Assembly (NCBI GenBank): GCA_017985985.1
Contig: JAGNWK010000025.1
Span: 1 to 32,936, forward strand
Source: Oligoflexales bacterium
GTDB taxonomy: Bacteria > Bdellovibrionota_B > Oligoflexia > Oligoflexales > Bog-1112
DNA: 32,936 nucleotides
Direction of reading: 5' to 3'
The notes beneath the pieces are model-generated. The model ran no database searches and was not told where the DNA came from. It worked only from the letters and a program-made list of their open reading frames with translations. Shown piece after piece: positions 17,398 to 25,501 of this stretch (its first letter is position 1; the number at the start of each line of letters is the position of its first letter). The position numbers and the translations under genes were made by a program.

Positions 17398-19113
17398 TCA
17401 AATAAGCCATATTTTTGAGATGAGCACAGGCTTTTTCCTTGTCAATTTTTCTAGATATTTTCGCATGTCTTGTCGCAGAAACTCATTGAGCTCTTCTTGA
17501 GAGGGCATGGTCTCTCTGCTACTTATATCAAAAAGTTCAAGAACTTTCTTTTCTAAATGTTTCTTCCATTGATCAGGGGAGAATTTTTTAGGGACAGCAA
17601 CCCCAAAGGAAGTGATAAAAGGCCCTCGGGCCCAGCGGCGACTTGTTTTATGGACGACGCCATCTAGGGAGAGCAAACCTAGTTCACCTATTTTTAGGCG
17701 TTCATCGAGCAGTTTTTTCCCCATAGGAAGGTAGGACCCATCATCGACGTAAAGGCGATCGAAGTCTAGGCGTCCGAGGATGGAAACTTGTTCCTTCGTG
17801 ACAGCGACGAGATCGCCATTTTCCATCATGAGACTTTTCTGTTTTTGAGCATTCGGAGTTTGCTTGCTCTGATTGGCTTGTTGCTGGGCAAAATCACCAT
17901 GCACTGGGATAAAAACACGAGGTTTCAGGAGTTCGTAAAAGGTACTGATGTCATCTTGGTAGGCGTGACCACTGACATGGATTTTGGGATTCTCCTTTGA
18001 TCCGATGACTCGGGCGCCCTGTTTCTTCAGATGGTCCGTTATAGCGATAATATTTTTTTCATTGCCAGGGATTACGCTGGACGAGAAAACAACGAGATCA
18101 TTTTCTTTGATCTTTATCCCCCGATGTTCCCCCATAGCAATTCGATAGAGGGCCGAACGGAACTCTCCTTGGCAACCTGTCGTCAGAATGACACACGAGG
18201 GGTCTAGCCTGACTTTTGCACTTTCTTCCTCAAAATACATGAAGGGCATGTCGTCGAGCATATTGAGCTTCATGCCAACTTCTAGGGCTCTTTTTAAACT
18301 CTTGCCACAGACTATCAATTTCTTTTTCAACTCTCGGCAGAGTTCACAAATCGTTTTGAGTCTGGTGAGATTGCTTGAGAACGTGGCGACGAAAACTCTC
18401 CCTGTGGTCGAAGCAAGGATCTGGCGCATAGGTTCTACCACTTCCTGCTCACTGGGAGTTGGACCTGGTCTATGGGCGTTGGTGCTGTCACAAAGGAAGA
18501 GGTCGACCCCTTCGTCACCAATTTTTTTGAGATAAGACAGATTAACCGGTTTTTCATCGAAGCCGGTTCTATCTATTTTGAAGTCGCCGCTGTGAAAAAA
18601 ACTGTAATTCCCACATTTGATGAGAAATGAGTAGGAATGCGGAATTGAATGATTGACGTGGATATACTCCACAGAGAAGGGTGCGATTTGGACTGTCGTT
18701 GGACCCTTTATGGGATGCAAAGCCGACATGTCGAGCCCCTGCTCTTTGAACCGATTCTTGAGCAGTTCTATCGCCCAAGTTGGCGCATAGATGGGTGCAG
18801 GAAAATCTCTAAAGAGATAGGGAACAGCCCCGATGTGGTCTTCATGTCCATGAGTGATCATGTATGCCAGAATGGGCATCGACTCGAAGATGCTGTGATG
18901 GAGAGATGGAATGATACTCGATACACCGAGCTTCCTTTGGTCTGGGAAAAGACTGCCAGCATCAACGATGATGATCTTTTTTTGGAAAATATAGCATGTG
19001 AGATTCATCCCAAATTCACCACAGCCACCCATGGGGACTATATAGGGTTTGGATTTCTCAAGATGCCGGACAAAGTCGGAAGGTAATAATTTTTTAGAGT
19101 TCATTTTTTGCAT
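17398..19113 (-). CDS. rnj: Ribonuclease J (metallo-beta-lactamase/beta-CASP)
   Basis: RNA exo- and endonuclease of the RNase J family, used in mRNA decay and rRNA maturation. The zinc motif HGHEDH is at 88-93, with further ligands His155 (HVNHS) and His174/Asp177 (HSGDFK). The beta-CASP domain and the late IHVSGHAYQDD motif are present, and the C-terminal region (about 460-571) has the usual small domain. Length (571 aa) fits. The start is ATG 19113, or ATG 19104 three codons later; neither has a strong ribosome site. The frame overlaps the end of the upstream membrane-protein gene by 20 bp and is followed by the Nudix gene one base on, so all three are likely one operon. Confidence 0.95.
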   Translation of the reverse strand: MQKMNSKKLLPSDFVRHLEKSKPYIVPMGGCGEFGMNLTCYIFQKKIIIVDAGSLFPDQRKLGVSSIIPSLHHSIFESMPILAYMITHGHEDHIGAVPYLFRDFPAPIYAPTWAIELLKNRFKEQGLDMSALHPIKGPTTVQIAPFSVEYIHVNHSIPHSYSFLIKCGNYSFFHSGDFKIDRTGFDEKPVNLSYLKKIGDEGVDLFLCDSTNAHRPGPTPSEQEVVEPMRQILASTTGRVFVATFSSNLTRLKTICELCRELKKKLIVCGKSLKRALEVGMKLNMLDDMPFMYFEEESAKVRLDPSCVILTTGCQGEFRSALYRIAMGEHRGIKIKENDLVVFSSSVIPGNEKNIIAITDHLKKQGARVIGSKENPKIHVSGHAYQDDISTFYELLKPRVFIPVHGDFAQQQANQSKQTPNAQKQKSLMMENGDLVAVTKEQVSILGRLDFDRLYVDDGSYLPMGKKLLDERLKIGELGLLSLDGVVHKTSRRWARGPFITSFGVAVPKKFSPDQWKKHLEKKVLELFDISSRETMPSQEELNEFLRQDMRKYLEKLTRKKPVLISKIWLI

Positions 19114-20386
19114 TAGATTTAGAGTTAGTGAAAATATTGACGGAATTGAGCACAGATAGATTCTGCGCCAGCTCCGGTGCGATTTTTAGGGAGATGACAT
19201 CCTTCCTTTCAAGCCATGGATTTGGCTCTCGTTCCTTTTCATAGAGAAGAAAGTATGAATGGGCCCTTTCACCCAGAGTCTCAGCTTCCTTATACATGGC
19301 CTGTTCGTTGGTGATTTGATTGAAAACTTTAATTTTTGAAAGTTCTTCAGTACTTTTTTTGGAACTATTAGATTCTACGCTGCTGTAATTGTTCCAATCG
19401 TAGCTAGGATCATCTCGGAACTGGCTAGAAACCTCGCGGCGATACTCTAAGGCCATGGTAAATGAACGATGAATGTTATCTATTTTTTCAATGATGTAAA
19501 GGAGCTCTTGCTGGAAGCTCTCTCCATAAATCACTGGGAGGTCCATTTTTTGTAAAGATTTTTTATTTTCTGCAGTTTTTTCAAGTCGTTCGACTATAAG
19601 TCTCCCCTCCAAGAAAGAGTTTAAACTTTTATTTTTTTGGCGGAGTTCTCGCTGAACATATTCAAGAGAGGAAGGGTACATGAAATGAGTTTGTGTTGAG
19701 GTGAGGCCTAGGAAAAGAAAGGTCAGTTCTCTGTAATATTTGATAACAGAGTCTATATAATCTTCGCGATTCAGTTTTTGCTTGAGAGCTTCCGGTGCCG
19801 TCGAGAGGTTGACAGAATTGATAAAGGGCAGGGTATAGATGCTCTCAAGCTCTTCCATCAATTTAGGCGGGTTTTTCATTTGCAATTTAAAGGCGACAAA
19901 CATACTGGCTACGACGAGAAGGGAGAGGAGAGCGCTAATCGGGATGGCAATTTTTTCCTGTGCGTCTATGAACAGATTTGATAGAGGAGCAGCAAAACGC
20001 CGATCTATTGTCTGTACTTTGGGTTTTTCTTTGCGAATATTCTCGATTTTGATCAAGACACTGAGATCTTTTATGTGAATCGTCGCATAGTCCCCGACGT
20101 CAAAATACTTCTTTTCAGGTCTTAGTTTTATTTTTTTCCAATTGAGAATCTCACCACTAGAAACGACAAAACCACTAAAGGGGACCGAGCAAGAGAGGTA
20201 AACTCGACCATCGCCGATAGTTCGGAGAATTTCAACGTCTTCAAATAACGGATAGAAGGGAAGATGAAGAGGTCCGTGGGATGGAGAGATGAACACCCTC
20301 TTCTTCTTTTTGATAGGAAAAGCAGTTTCACATAGGGGAGACCCGTTTTGAAGAACCCGAATAAAAATATGTGCCTTCTTAATCAA
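19094..20386 (-). CDS. Bitopic membrane protein of the TolQ/TolR-like cluster (AgmX/GltJ-like N-terminal domain)
   Basis: No enzyme motif is seen. Residues 1-120 are beta-rich, and the segment LPFYPLFEDVEILRT with GRVYLSCSVPFSGFVVSSGE recalls the N-terminal part of myxobacterial AgmX/GltJ-type proteins; this is a resemblance from memory, not a proven match. One membrane helix follows (about 147-167). The remaining 260 residues are charged, mostly helical, and lack a TonB-like C-terminus. The TTG start at 20386 lies 4 bp after the stop of TolR-like 2, and the 3' end overlaps rnj. Position in the cluster suggests a partner of the TolQ/TolR proteins that spans the inner membrane. Function unknown. 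Confidence 0.8.
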   Translation of the reverse strand: MIKKAHIFIRVLQNGSPLCETAFPIKKKKRVFISPSHGPLHLPFYPLFEDVEILRTIGDGRVYLSCSVPFSGFVVSSGEILNWKKIKLRPEKKYFDVGDYATIHIKDLSVLIKIENIRKEKPKVQTIDRRFAAPLSNLFIDAQEKIAIPISALLSLLVVASMFVAFKLQMKNPPKLMEELESIYTLPFINSVNLSTAPEALKQKLNREDYIDSVIKYYRELTFLFLGLTSTQTHFMYPSSLEYVQRELRQKNKSLNSFLEGRLIVERLEKTAENKKSLQKMDLPVIYGESFQQELLYIIEKIDNIHRSFTMALEYRREVSSQFRDDPSYDWNNYSSVESNSSKKSTEELSKIKVFNQITNEQAMYKEAETLGERAHSYFLLYEKEREPNPWLERKDVISLKIAPELAQNLSVLNSVNIFTNSKSNAKNEL

Positions 20387-20390
20387 TCTT

Positions 20391-20927
20391 TCACAACTCT
20401 TCGTCTAAGGGTTTTTTGACCTCAAAAGCGTATTGAGATATTTTTGACTGGGCCAACACGAAAAGTATAGGCCTGATCTGAAAGAAGGAGATGTCTTGAT
20501 CTACAGCAATGACCACCATGGTTCGGATCGAGCTTATTCTTTTTTCTAAGACAGCTGTAAAAGAGAGTTCTATCTGTTGCTCGCGAATATACTTGATTAA
20601 GGGTTTCAAATCAGCATCTAGGTTAGAGGATTTACTATCCCATGAAAAAATTTTCTTATCTCCTGTGACCACGTGGAGCATAGATCCTTCTGCGCTTACC
20701 GAGAGTCGAAGTGCTCCTTCCTTGGCTTCTGAAGAGTAGGCTACAGTCGGAACATCGACGGGATTTCCAACTAAGTGTGGGTTTAACCCAACTAAGACAT
20801 GACCAAGGAAAATAAAAATAATGATAATGCTGATAAAGCAAGGGTAAGGAATCCAAGAAATGGACTGGCTTAAGCTCTCGCGGTGGGAGAGGAAGACAAC
20901 TTTTATTGGTTTCGATCCTATAAAAAT
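20391..20927 (-). CDS. TolR/ExbD-like protein 2, probable AUU start
   Basis: The frame from 20960 down to 20391 is open and encodes a short cytoplasmic part, a membrane helix (WIPYPCFISIIIIFIFLG) and an ExbD-like periplasmic domain (VDVPTV, later MVVIAVDQDISFFQIRPI). No ATG, GTG or TTG lies upstream of the helix; the first ATG (20681) is well past it. An ATT at 20927 has AAGG (20937-20934) with a 6-nt spacer, so an AUU start as in infC is the best candidate, giving 178 residues. Family proteins have about 140-180 residues. The frame is the same as that of TolR-like 1 and begins right after its TAA, so fusion by readthrough is another option. The membrane helix lacks the conserved Asp. A sequence error that removed a start is the main alternative. 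Confidence 0.7.
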   Translation of the reverse strand: MFIGSKPIKVVFLSHRESLSQSISWIPYPCFISIIIIFIFLGHVLVGLNPHLVGNPVDVPTVAYSSEAKEGALRLSVSAEGSMLHVVTGDKKIFSWDSKSSNLDADLKPLIKYIREQQIELSFTAVLEKRISSIRTMVVIAVDQDISFFQIRPILFVLAQSKISQYAFEVKKPLDEEL

Positions 20928-20960
20928 AAATATCCTTATCTTTCTGAGGGCCAGTCGTGT

Positions 20961-21560
20961 TTAGTGGGGGACAAAGCCCCCAGCTAAGACAAGGTGTTCA
21001 AAGAGTTCAGTTTCTTTCAGATAACTCATAAAGTTCAGAAGGAGTGGCATAGAGAGATTTTTTTCAGGAATGATAAGAGCAATTGAATTTTTGCTAGATT
21101 CTGTTGATTTAGTTTTAATAATTTTTGTGATTTGATCAAAATCTTCCTCAGTATCGGAGATGTCAAGCGATTGGATAGATTTTGCACTCGTAGGGCTTTC
21201 TTTATCCATAAAATTTTCTAAAAAACCAAAATCCACTTGTGAGGAAGAAATCGAAAAAGTCATGGTTTTGGGGTCGATGGATGGTCCACCAGCTCCTTCA
21301 TTTCCAACGCGGGATATAGTCTTATCTTGGAGGAGAGTTTCTTCTGAAGTCGTTAACCGTAGAGATGGAATTCTAGCTTCAATAAACCCTAGCTTCCAAG
21401 ATAGTAGGTTTATTCTCATCACGAAGGCGCAGATGAAAAAGAACGACAGAATAGACAAGGCTGTGATCAGATGATACCAGGTCTCATCATATAATTTCTT
21501 CTTCGTCTTTGATATCTTCAACGGAAGAGTCATCAAAAGCGTCATTTTTTTGGACCTCAT
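20961..21560 (-). CDS. TolR/ExbD-like protein 1
   Basis: A 199-residue protein with one N-terminal membrane helix (about 29-50) and a periplasmic domain whose end (NSIALIIPEKNLSMPLLLNFMSYL, split in the family alignment, then HLVLAGGF) has the ExbD/TolR pattern. These proteins pair with TolQ/ExbB subunits to use the proton gradient. The Asp that carries the proton in the family (PLIDV segment) is replaced by Thr33 in HLITAL. The frame overlaps the end of the TolQ-like gene by 74 bp if ATG 21560 is used; in-frame ATGs at 21545 and 21533 shorten the overlap. A GGGGG/CCCCC hairpin (20966-20981) covers its last codons. Confidence 0.8.
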   Translation of the reverse strand: MRSKKMTLLMTLPLKISKTKKKLYDETWYHLITALSILSFFFICAFVMRINLLSWKLGFIEARIPSLRLTTSEETLLQDKTISRVGNEGAGGPSIDPKTMTFSISSSQVDFGFLENFMDKESPTSAKSIQSLDISDTEEDFDQITKIIKTKSTESSKNSIALIIPEKNLSMPLLLNFMSYLKETELFEHLVLAGGFVPH

Positions 21561-22278
21561 TCTGTGGAGTCTGTGATGCAGGTTCGCTCCTGGTCTTATC
21601 GGAGGAAGGGCTGACTGCTGCTACAGGGCTGCTTGTAAAGGTCTGGGTATAGACTTCAGTGGGGACTAGGAGATTGTGGAGAATCAAGACCCCGTGTTGG
21701 ACATGGTCAAGGAGCTTCAGAGCCATTCCTTTTAAAATTTGATGGGCACTGATGATAAATACGCCTCCGATGAGACCAAAGGCGGTGGAATGCAGAGAGC
21801 TTGCGATACCATTGGCAAGGGAAGCTTGCTTTTTAGCAGTGTCAAGAACATTAAGAGAGTGGAAAGCCCACCACATAGAGTCGATAGTGCCTAGCACACC
21901 AATGAGTAAAGTCAGGGTGGCTAGGGTTGGGAAGAAGTGGAGGCGGGACTCTATCTTGGGGATAAACTCCACGGCGGACTCTTCGAGAACACCTCTGACT
22001 GAAGTCGGATCGTTTTCCTTCGCTTCAATGGCTAGGAGCGCCATTTTCGGAAGTGAGGTCTTCGAAGCACTTTTACAGAGAGCCGAGGCTCTTTCAAAGT
22101 CCTTAGAAGAAATCATTTTTTTGAAACTGTTTAGAAATTTAGCAAAGTTGAGATTGTATACGAATTGGAGGACTATGAAGCGTTCAAAAAAGAGCATGAG
22201 CGCAATAAAGAATAGGGTGGCCATGACCCAAACATAGGTATTTCCAGCTTGAAAACTACGAGCGAGTTCGCCCCACAT
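21487..22278 (-). CDS. TolQ/ExbB/MotA-like membrane protein
   Basis: Three membrane helices in the TolQ/ExbB pattern: about 15-38, 117-140 and 156-180. The helix-2 signature is present (LTLLIGVLGTIDSMWWAF, with Thr131 matching the conserved Thr). Helix 3 reads GIASSLHSTAFGL where ExbB has GIAEALLATAIGL: Thr165 is kept but the Glu (E. coli ExbB Glu176) is Ser160. The C-terminal 55 residues are a Ser/Pro/acidic tail. The start ATG 22278 has GGAGG at 22287-22291, 8 nt upstream. It is the first gene of the unit that runs through two TolR-like genes, the 430-residue protein, rnj and the Nudix gene. It most resembles Agl/Tol-type motor subunits, although its own role is unknown. Confidence 0.85.
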   Translation of the reverse strand: MWGELARSFQAGNTYVWVMATLFFIALMLFFERFIVLQFVYNLNFAKFLNSFKKMISSKDFERASALCKSASKTSLPKMALLAIEAKENDPTSVRGVLEESAVEFIPKIESRLHFFPTLATLTLLIGVLGTIDSMWWAFHSLNVLDTAKKQASLANGIASSLHSTAFGLIGGVFIISAHQILKGMALKLLDHVQHGVLILHNLLVPTEVYTQTFTSSPVAAVSPSSDKTRSEPASQTPQNEVQKNDAFDDSSVEDIKDEEEII

Positions 22279-22310
22279 GCATTCATCCTCCGAAAGAAAC
22301 TTACTTTCCC

Positions 22311-22316
22311 ATTATA
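22311..22316 (-). promoter_or_regulatory. Perfect -10 box before the TolQ-like gene
   Basis: The minus strand reads TATAAT here, about 33 bp before the ATG at 22278. The matching -35 region is weak (CTGAAC or nearby), so an activator may be needed. Transcription would start near 22304 and give a short leader with the GGAGG ribosome site. Confidence 0.45.
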
Positions 22317-22372
22317 CATCGATTTCTTACTTATCTGTTCAGTCTTAATGAGACCCCTCGATTTCGCTCCTA

Positions 22373-22533
22373 GCTGTCTAAATATTAAACGTCGTCATAT
22401 ATATGGCCCCTGCTATAACACAAGGGTAAATTTTGTACAAAAAGGATCCAAACTGCTGTCATTGCGAGCGTCAGCGAAGCAATCTCTGTGCATAGGCCAG
22501 ATTGCTTCGTCTCCTGCGGCTCCTCGCAATGAC
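22373..22533 (-). repeat. Dispersed palindromic element, family 1, copy D (split)
   Basis: The core arms are GTCATTGCGAGCG (from 22458) and CTCGCAATGAC (to 22533), in the orientation of copies B and E. A diverged terminus, GCTGTCTAAATATT (22373-22386), lies 70 bp away, separated by unrelated sequence, and no right terminus is seen. The element fills much of the gap between the HD-GYP gene and the promoter of the TolQ-like gene. Confidence 0.65.
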
Positions 22534-22542
22534 GATGCTGAC

Positions 22543-22598
22543 TTCGATACCCCTCGACCTCGCTGCTCGGGGGTAACCGATCTGATTTCGATACCCCT
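22543..22598. repeat. Short direct repeats behind the HD-GYP gene
   Basis: TTCGATACCCCT occurs at 22543-22554 and 22587-22598, with CTCGGGGGTA between them that can pair with either copy. The second copy covers part of the HD-GYP stop codon (22597-22599). A weak hairpin GGGGTA/TACCCC on the minus strand could help end the transcript. Confidence 0.45.
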
Positions 22599-24084
22599 AG
22601 GTCTTTCGATTAACAGTTGATGTTTTTTGGGAGATCAGTCCATGCTCCCATGCTCTAATGAGAGACCTTACGATTTCTGGATCGAAAAGTTCGATTTCTT
22701 GTTGCATTCGTTCAACAGCATCTGATTCGTGGATAAACCCAGAATAGGACCTACCTGAAATCATAGCGTCAAAAGTATCGGCAACAGAGACGATACGCCC
22801 AAAAAAAGGTATTTTTTCACCGGATAATCCTTCGGGATAACCTGTCCCATCCCAACGTTCGTGATGAGATTTAACCCCTGATAAAATTTTTTGAGCATGG
22901 GGTAGATGGGCAATGATATTAGCCCCAATGAGGGGATGTAGTTTCATCTCTTCGTATTCTTCATGAGTAAGAAAGGATGCTTTCTTCAGAATGTGGTCAG
23001 GGATGCCTATTTTGCCTACATCGTGACAGAGAGAGCTGATCATGAGGTACTTCTTAGTCTCTTCATCCAGGTGCAACTCTTCGGCAATAGCTAGTGAATA
23101 TCGACACACACGCTCGGAATGGCCGACGGTATAGGTATCTTTTGCTTCGATAGTCGCAAAGATAGCTTTTAGGCTGCCAAACATGAGAGCATCGATGTCT
23201 TCATTTAGGAATATATTTTTAAAGTAAGCCGCACTTTGTTGGATGAGCTCTCTGGCCAATTCGAGTTGAGTGTCCGAAAACTTCTTATTGTCACACTCAA
23301 GGTGAATGGCGCATAGGAGACGTCCTTGGTAAATCATGGGAAAGATGAGTCTTGTCGGAACTTGCTTCTGTGGGTGATGAATGATGCATGGATGCTTCTT
23401 TGCGATGACTTCATCAAACCCTTTGGAGCTTAGGCAAAAGGGTCCATGTTTTTTTTCGCGACTTCGAGTCGCAGAGGGAGAGAATTCATTCCTCACCTGT
23501 GACCAGTTAAAGATGAGAGTTCGATCTATTTGAGGAAGAATCTGGAGTAAAGTATCCAGTAAAGATTGGGATAGATCGTTGATGTTACTAGAATTCAGAA
23601 GCTTTTCATGACAGTCAAAGACCCTCTTGATGATAGATAAAGGTCGGAAGAAGGATATAATTTGTTTTCCCATCTTATCGGCAAGTGGCGTGATAAGGTC
23701 AAGGTCTGGGGAAAAATCTTCTCGATAGGAAATTTTTACAGTTTCGGAGGAGTTGGTGTCACCCTGGAGACTGGAGATTCCGACAACATCGACTTGAGGG
23801 ACATACTGAAAGATGAGTTCAGTACTCCCGACCAGGATCTTATCCCCGTTTTCTAGAATGGAGTTGCGGAAGCGTTCTCCATTGATAAAGGCCAAGCCGG
23901 AGAGGCTTTCGATAATGAAAAGTCTGCCTCGCTTTTTGATCTGGAGTAGAAACTCTGAACCGTCGGCTTCTTTTATAGGCAATGTGTTTTGGGTATGTGT
24001 TCCCAGGGTGAAGGGAAATTCGCTAAGCTCGATGCTCCCGCCTGGATTCTGCCCTTGGCTAAGGATCAGGCGGGGTGTTTGCAT
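22597..24084 (-). CDS. FHA-GAF-like HD-GYP protein (probable cyclic-di-GMP phosphodiesterase)
   Basis: Residues 1-95 form an FHA-like fold (LGTHTQNTL, FINGERF, ENGDKILVG), residues about 165-290 a GAF-like sensor domain, and residues about 300-485 an HD-GYP domain. HD-GYP enzymes hydrolyse cyclic-di-GMP. Catalytic residues are present: His354/Asp355 (CHDVGKIG), HHE at 407-409 and GYP at 415-417, with RWDGTGYPEGLSGE intact. The FHA part lacks the usual Arg and Ser-x-x-His that bind phosphothreonine, so it may have another partner. The ATG at 24084 lies 11 bp after the fis-like stop, with AGGA overlapping that stop. The two genes are likely one operon. Confidence 0.9.
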   Translation of the reverse strand: MQTPRLILSQGQNPGGSIELSEFPFTLGTHTQNTLPIKEADGSEFLLQIKKRGRLFIIESLSGLAFINGERFRNSILENGDKILVGSTELIFQYVPQVDVVGISSLQGDTNSSETVKISYREDFSPDLDLITPLADKMGKQIISFFRPLSIIKRVFDCHEKLLNSSNINDLSQSLLDTLLQILPQIDRTLIFNWSQVRNEFSPSATRSREKKHGPFCLSSKGFDEVIAKKHPCIIHHPQKQVPTRLIFPMIYQGRLLCAIHLECDNKKFSDTQLELARELIQQSAAYFKNIFLNEDIDALMFGSLKAIFATIEAKDTYTVGHSERVCRYSLAIAEELHLDEETKKYLMISSLCHDVGKIGIPDHILKKASFLTHEEYEEMKLHPLIGANIIAHLPHAQKILSGVKSHHERWDGTGYPEGLSGEKIPFFGRIVSVADTFDAMISGRSYSGFIHESDAVERMQQEIELFDPEIVRSLIRAWEHGLISQKTSTVNRKT

Positions 24085-24095
24085 AGGCGCTCGTC

Positions 24096-24458
24096 CTAAA
24101 GAAGGTTGTAGATCTTCATTTTCTTTCGCAGGGTGTTTCGGTTGATTCCTAATATTTTGGATGCCTGCACCTGATTCCCTGCAGTTCTTTTCAGTATTTG
24201 ATTGAGGAGAGGCTTCTCAGCTTTTTTTATAATCATGTCATATAAGTCCTCGGGATGGTAGGACCCAACTTGATCTAAAAAGCGTGCAATCTTGAGCTCG
24301 ACGATAGACTCTAGGGAGTAACTATCTAATTTGTTGACAAGATCCTTATCTAGCATAGCTGACTGGGCATCACTCTTTTCGTTTTCGAAAGAGCGTATAA
24401 TGGCCTCTTTGTGATGTTTAAGCGCAGTCTGAGAAGATGAAGAAGTCCCCGTATCCAT
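24096..24458 (-). CDS. fis: Fis-type DNA-binding protein
   Basis: The C-terminal 60 residues match Fis: YDMIIKKAEKPLLNQIL followed by the helix-turn-helix GNQVQASKILGINRNTLRKK. Fis proteins bend DNA and regulate many promoters; related HTH_8 domains also end NtrC-type regulators, but no AAA+ domain is present here. From ATG 24458 it has 120 residues, a little longer than E. coli Fis (98). GTGGA lies 4 nt before this ATG. An in-frame TTG at 24506 would add 16 residues, with a more distant GGTGAG. The gene leads the HD-GYP gene by 11 bp, an unusual pairing for Fis. Confidence 0.85.
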   Translation of the reverse strand: MDTGTSSSSQTALKHHKEAIIRSFENEKSDAQSAMLDKDLVNKLDSYSLESIVELKIARFLDQVGSYHPEDLYDMIIKKAEKPLLNQILKRTAGNQVQASKILGINRNTLRKKMKIYNLL

Positions 24459-24506
24459 TGTTTCCACGAAACTCTCCGCATGTGTACGTTGATGAAGACT
24501 GCTCAA

Positions 24507-24851
24507 AAATTGTCACTCACCCGAAATGCTAACATATCGCCCCCCAGTATCCAGAGGGGTGACTAGGCTTGCCAGGCGGTAAACAAATTTCTGAGGGTCG
24601 TTTAAGGTATTAAAATCCTGAGATTCTTTCCTGTTTTTGAAATTTGTTGATTAACAGTGGAGTAAAGAGGTGTCAATCCGACTTTCCTCTTCCTATCTTA
24701 AATATATCACAACAACTTGAAATAAAAGGAAAAAAATAGAGGTCGCGGCAACGTCTATCTGTTTTAAGATGGTGCCTTGCATCATTCCTACTAAATTTAT
24801 ATCCTATTCGACTGACGATTTACGTCTGAGAACTTTGAAAACGGAACAGAT
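24507..24851. other. Divergent intergenic region between fis and grpE
   Basis: No gene is seen. It must contain the promoters of both flanking genes. On the minus strand TTGACA (24676-24671) is a perfect -35, but the -10 at the right distance (TAATCA) is poor. No CIRCE element or clear sigma32 promoter was found for grpE; TTGAAATAAAAGG near 24716 lacks a matching -10. The part from 24600 to 24840 is AT-rich. Confidence 0.4.
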
Positions 24852-25448
24852 ATGCAAGATAGTCAAGATCAGAACAAAGATAGAGAACAAAAAGAGATAG
24901 AGAACGATATGGAGTCAGCCGCGATTCAAAGCCAGGCGGAACCTGGATTCGCCCCGGGGTCTGAGCTGGAGCAGCTTCAGTCGGAGTGTGTCCGACTCAA
25001 GGAAGAGGCTACAAACTCGCACAACCAATATCTGAGAGCTCTAGCCGAGGCTGAGAATATACGGAAGCGTTATCAGAGAGAGCAGGCAAGTCATCTTCGT
25101 TATAGTCTGGAGAACTTCTTTCGAGAGCTCCTTCCTATATTGGACAGCCTCGAGAAGGCTGTCCCATCAATCCCAGGGTCAAAGGGGGCCGACTCATCGG
25201 ACTCCGTTCTATTGGGGGTTGAAATGGTTAGAAAGCAACTCTTTGACATCCTTGAGAAGAATGGTTTGTCCCAAATGACGGTGGTGGGGGAGAAGTTTGA
25301 CCCCAGTCGACACCAGGCGATTCGACGTGTGGAGAGCCCAGATGTGAGGGTGGAGACTATCCATGAGGAGTATGCGAAGGGCTATCTTTTGAGTGATCGT
25401 CTCCTTAGACCAGCTATCGTGAGCGTAAAGGTCCCCGTCTCTACGTGA
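24852..25448 (+). CDS. grpE: GrpE nucleotide-exchange factor
   Basis: Cochaperone that releases ADP from DnaK. Residues 1-40 are a disordered acidic tail, 38-100 the long dimer helix (LRALAEAENIRKRYQRE), then the four-helix region (LLPILDSLEKA, VLLGVEMVRKQLFDILEKNG) and the beta domain ending in GYLLSDRLLRPAIVSV. The family motif GEKFDPSRHQAI is clear. Length (198 aa) is normal. ATG 24852 has a weak GGA six bases upstream. dnaK and dnaJ are not adjacent; lon follows about 420 bp on, after a repeat, so two protein quality-control genes sit together. Confidence 0.95.
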   Translation: MQDSQDQNKDREQKEIENDMESAAIQSQAEPGFAPGSELEQLQSECVRLKEEATNSHNQYLRALAEAENIRKRYQREQASHLRYSLENFFRELLPILDSLEKAVPSIPGSKGADSSDSVLLGVEMVRKQLFDILEKNGLSQMTVVGEKFDPSRHQAIRRVESPDVRVETIHEEYAKGYLLSDRLLRPAIVSVKVPVST

Positions 25449-25501
25449 GTTCTTGGGAGGACGGATTTTGACCCTGTCAACAAGATCCTCTAACTGCCAA
25501 T

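Noticed and set aside
24768..24785. Sigma54-like TGG...TTGCA near 24773
   Set aside because: The distance between the GG and GC pairs is 6 instead of 10 bases.
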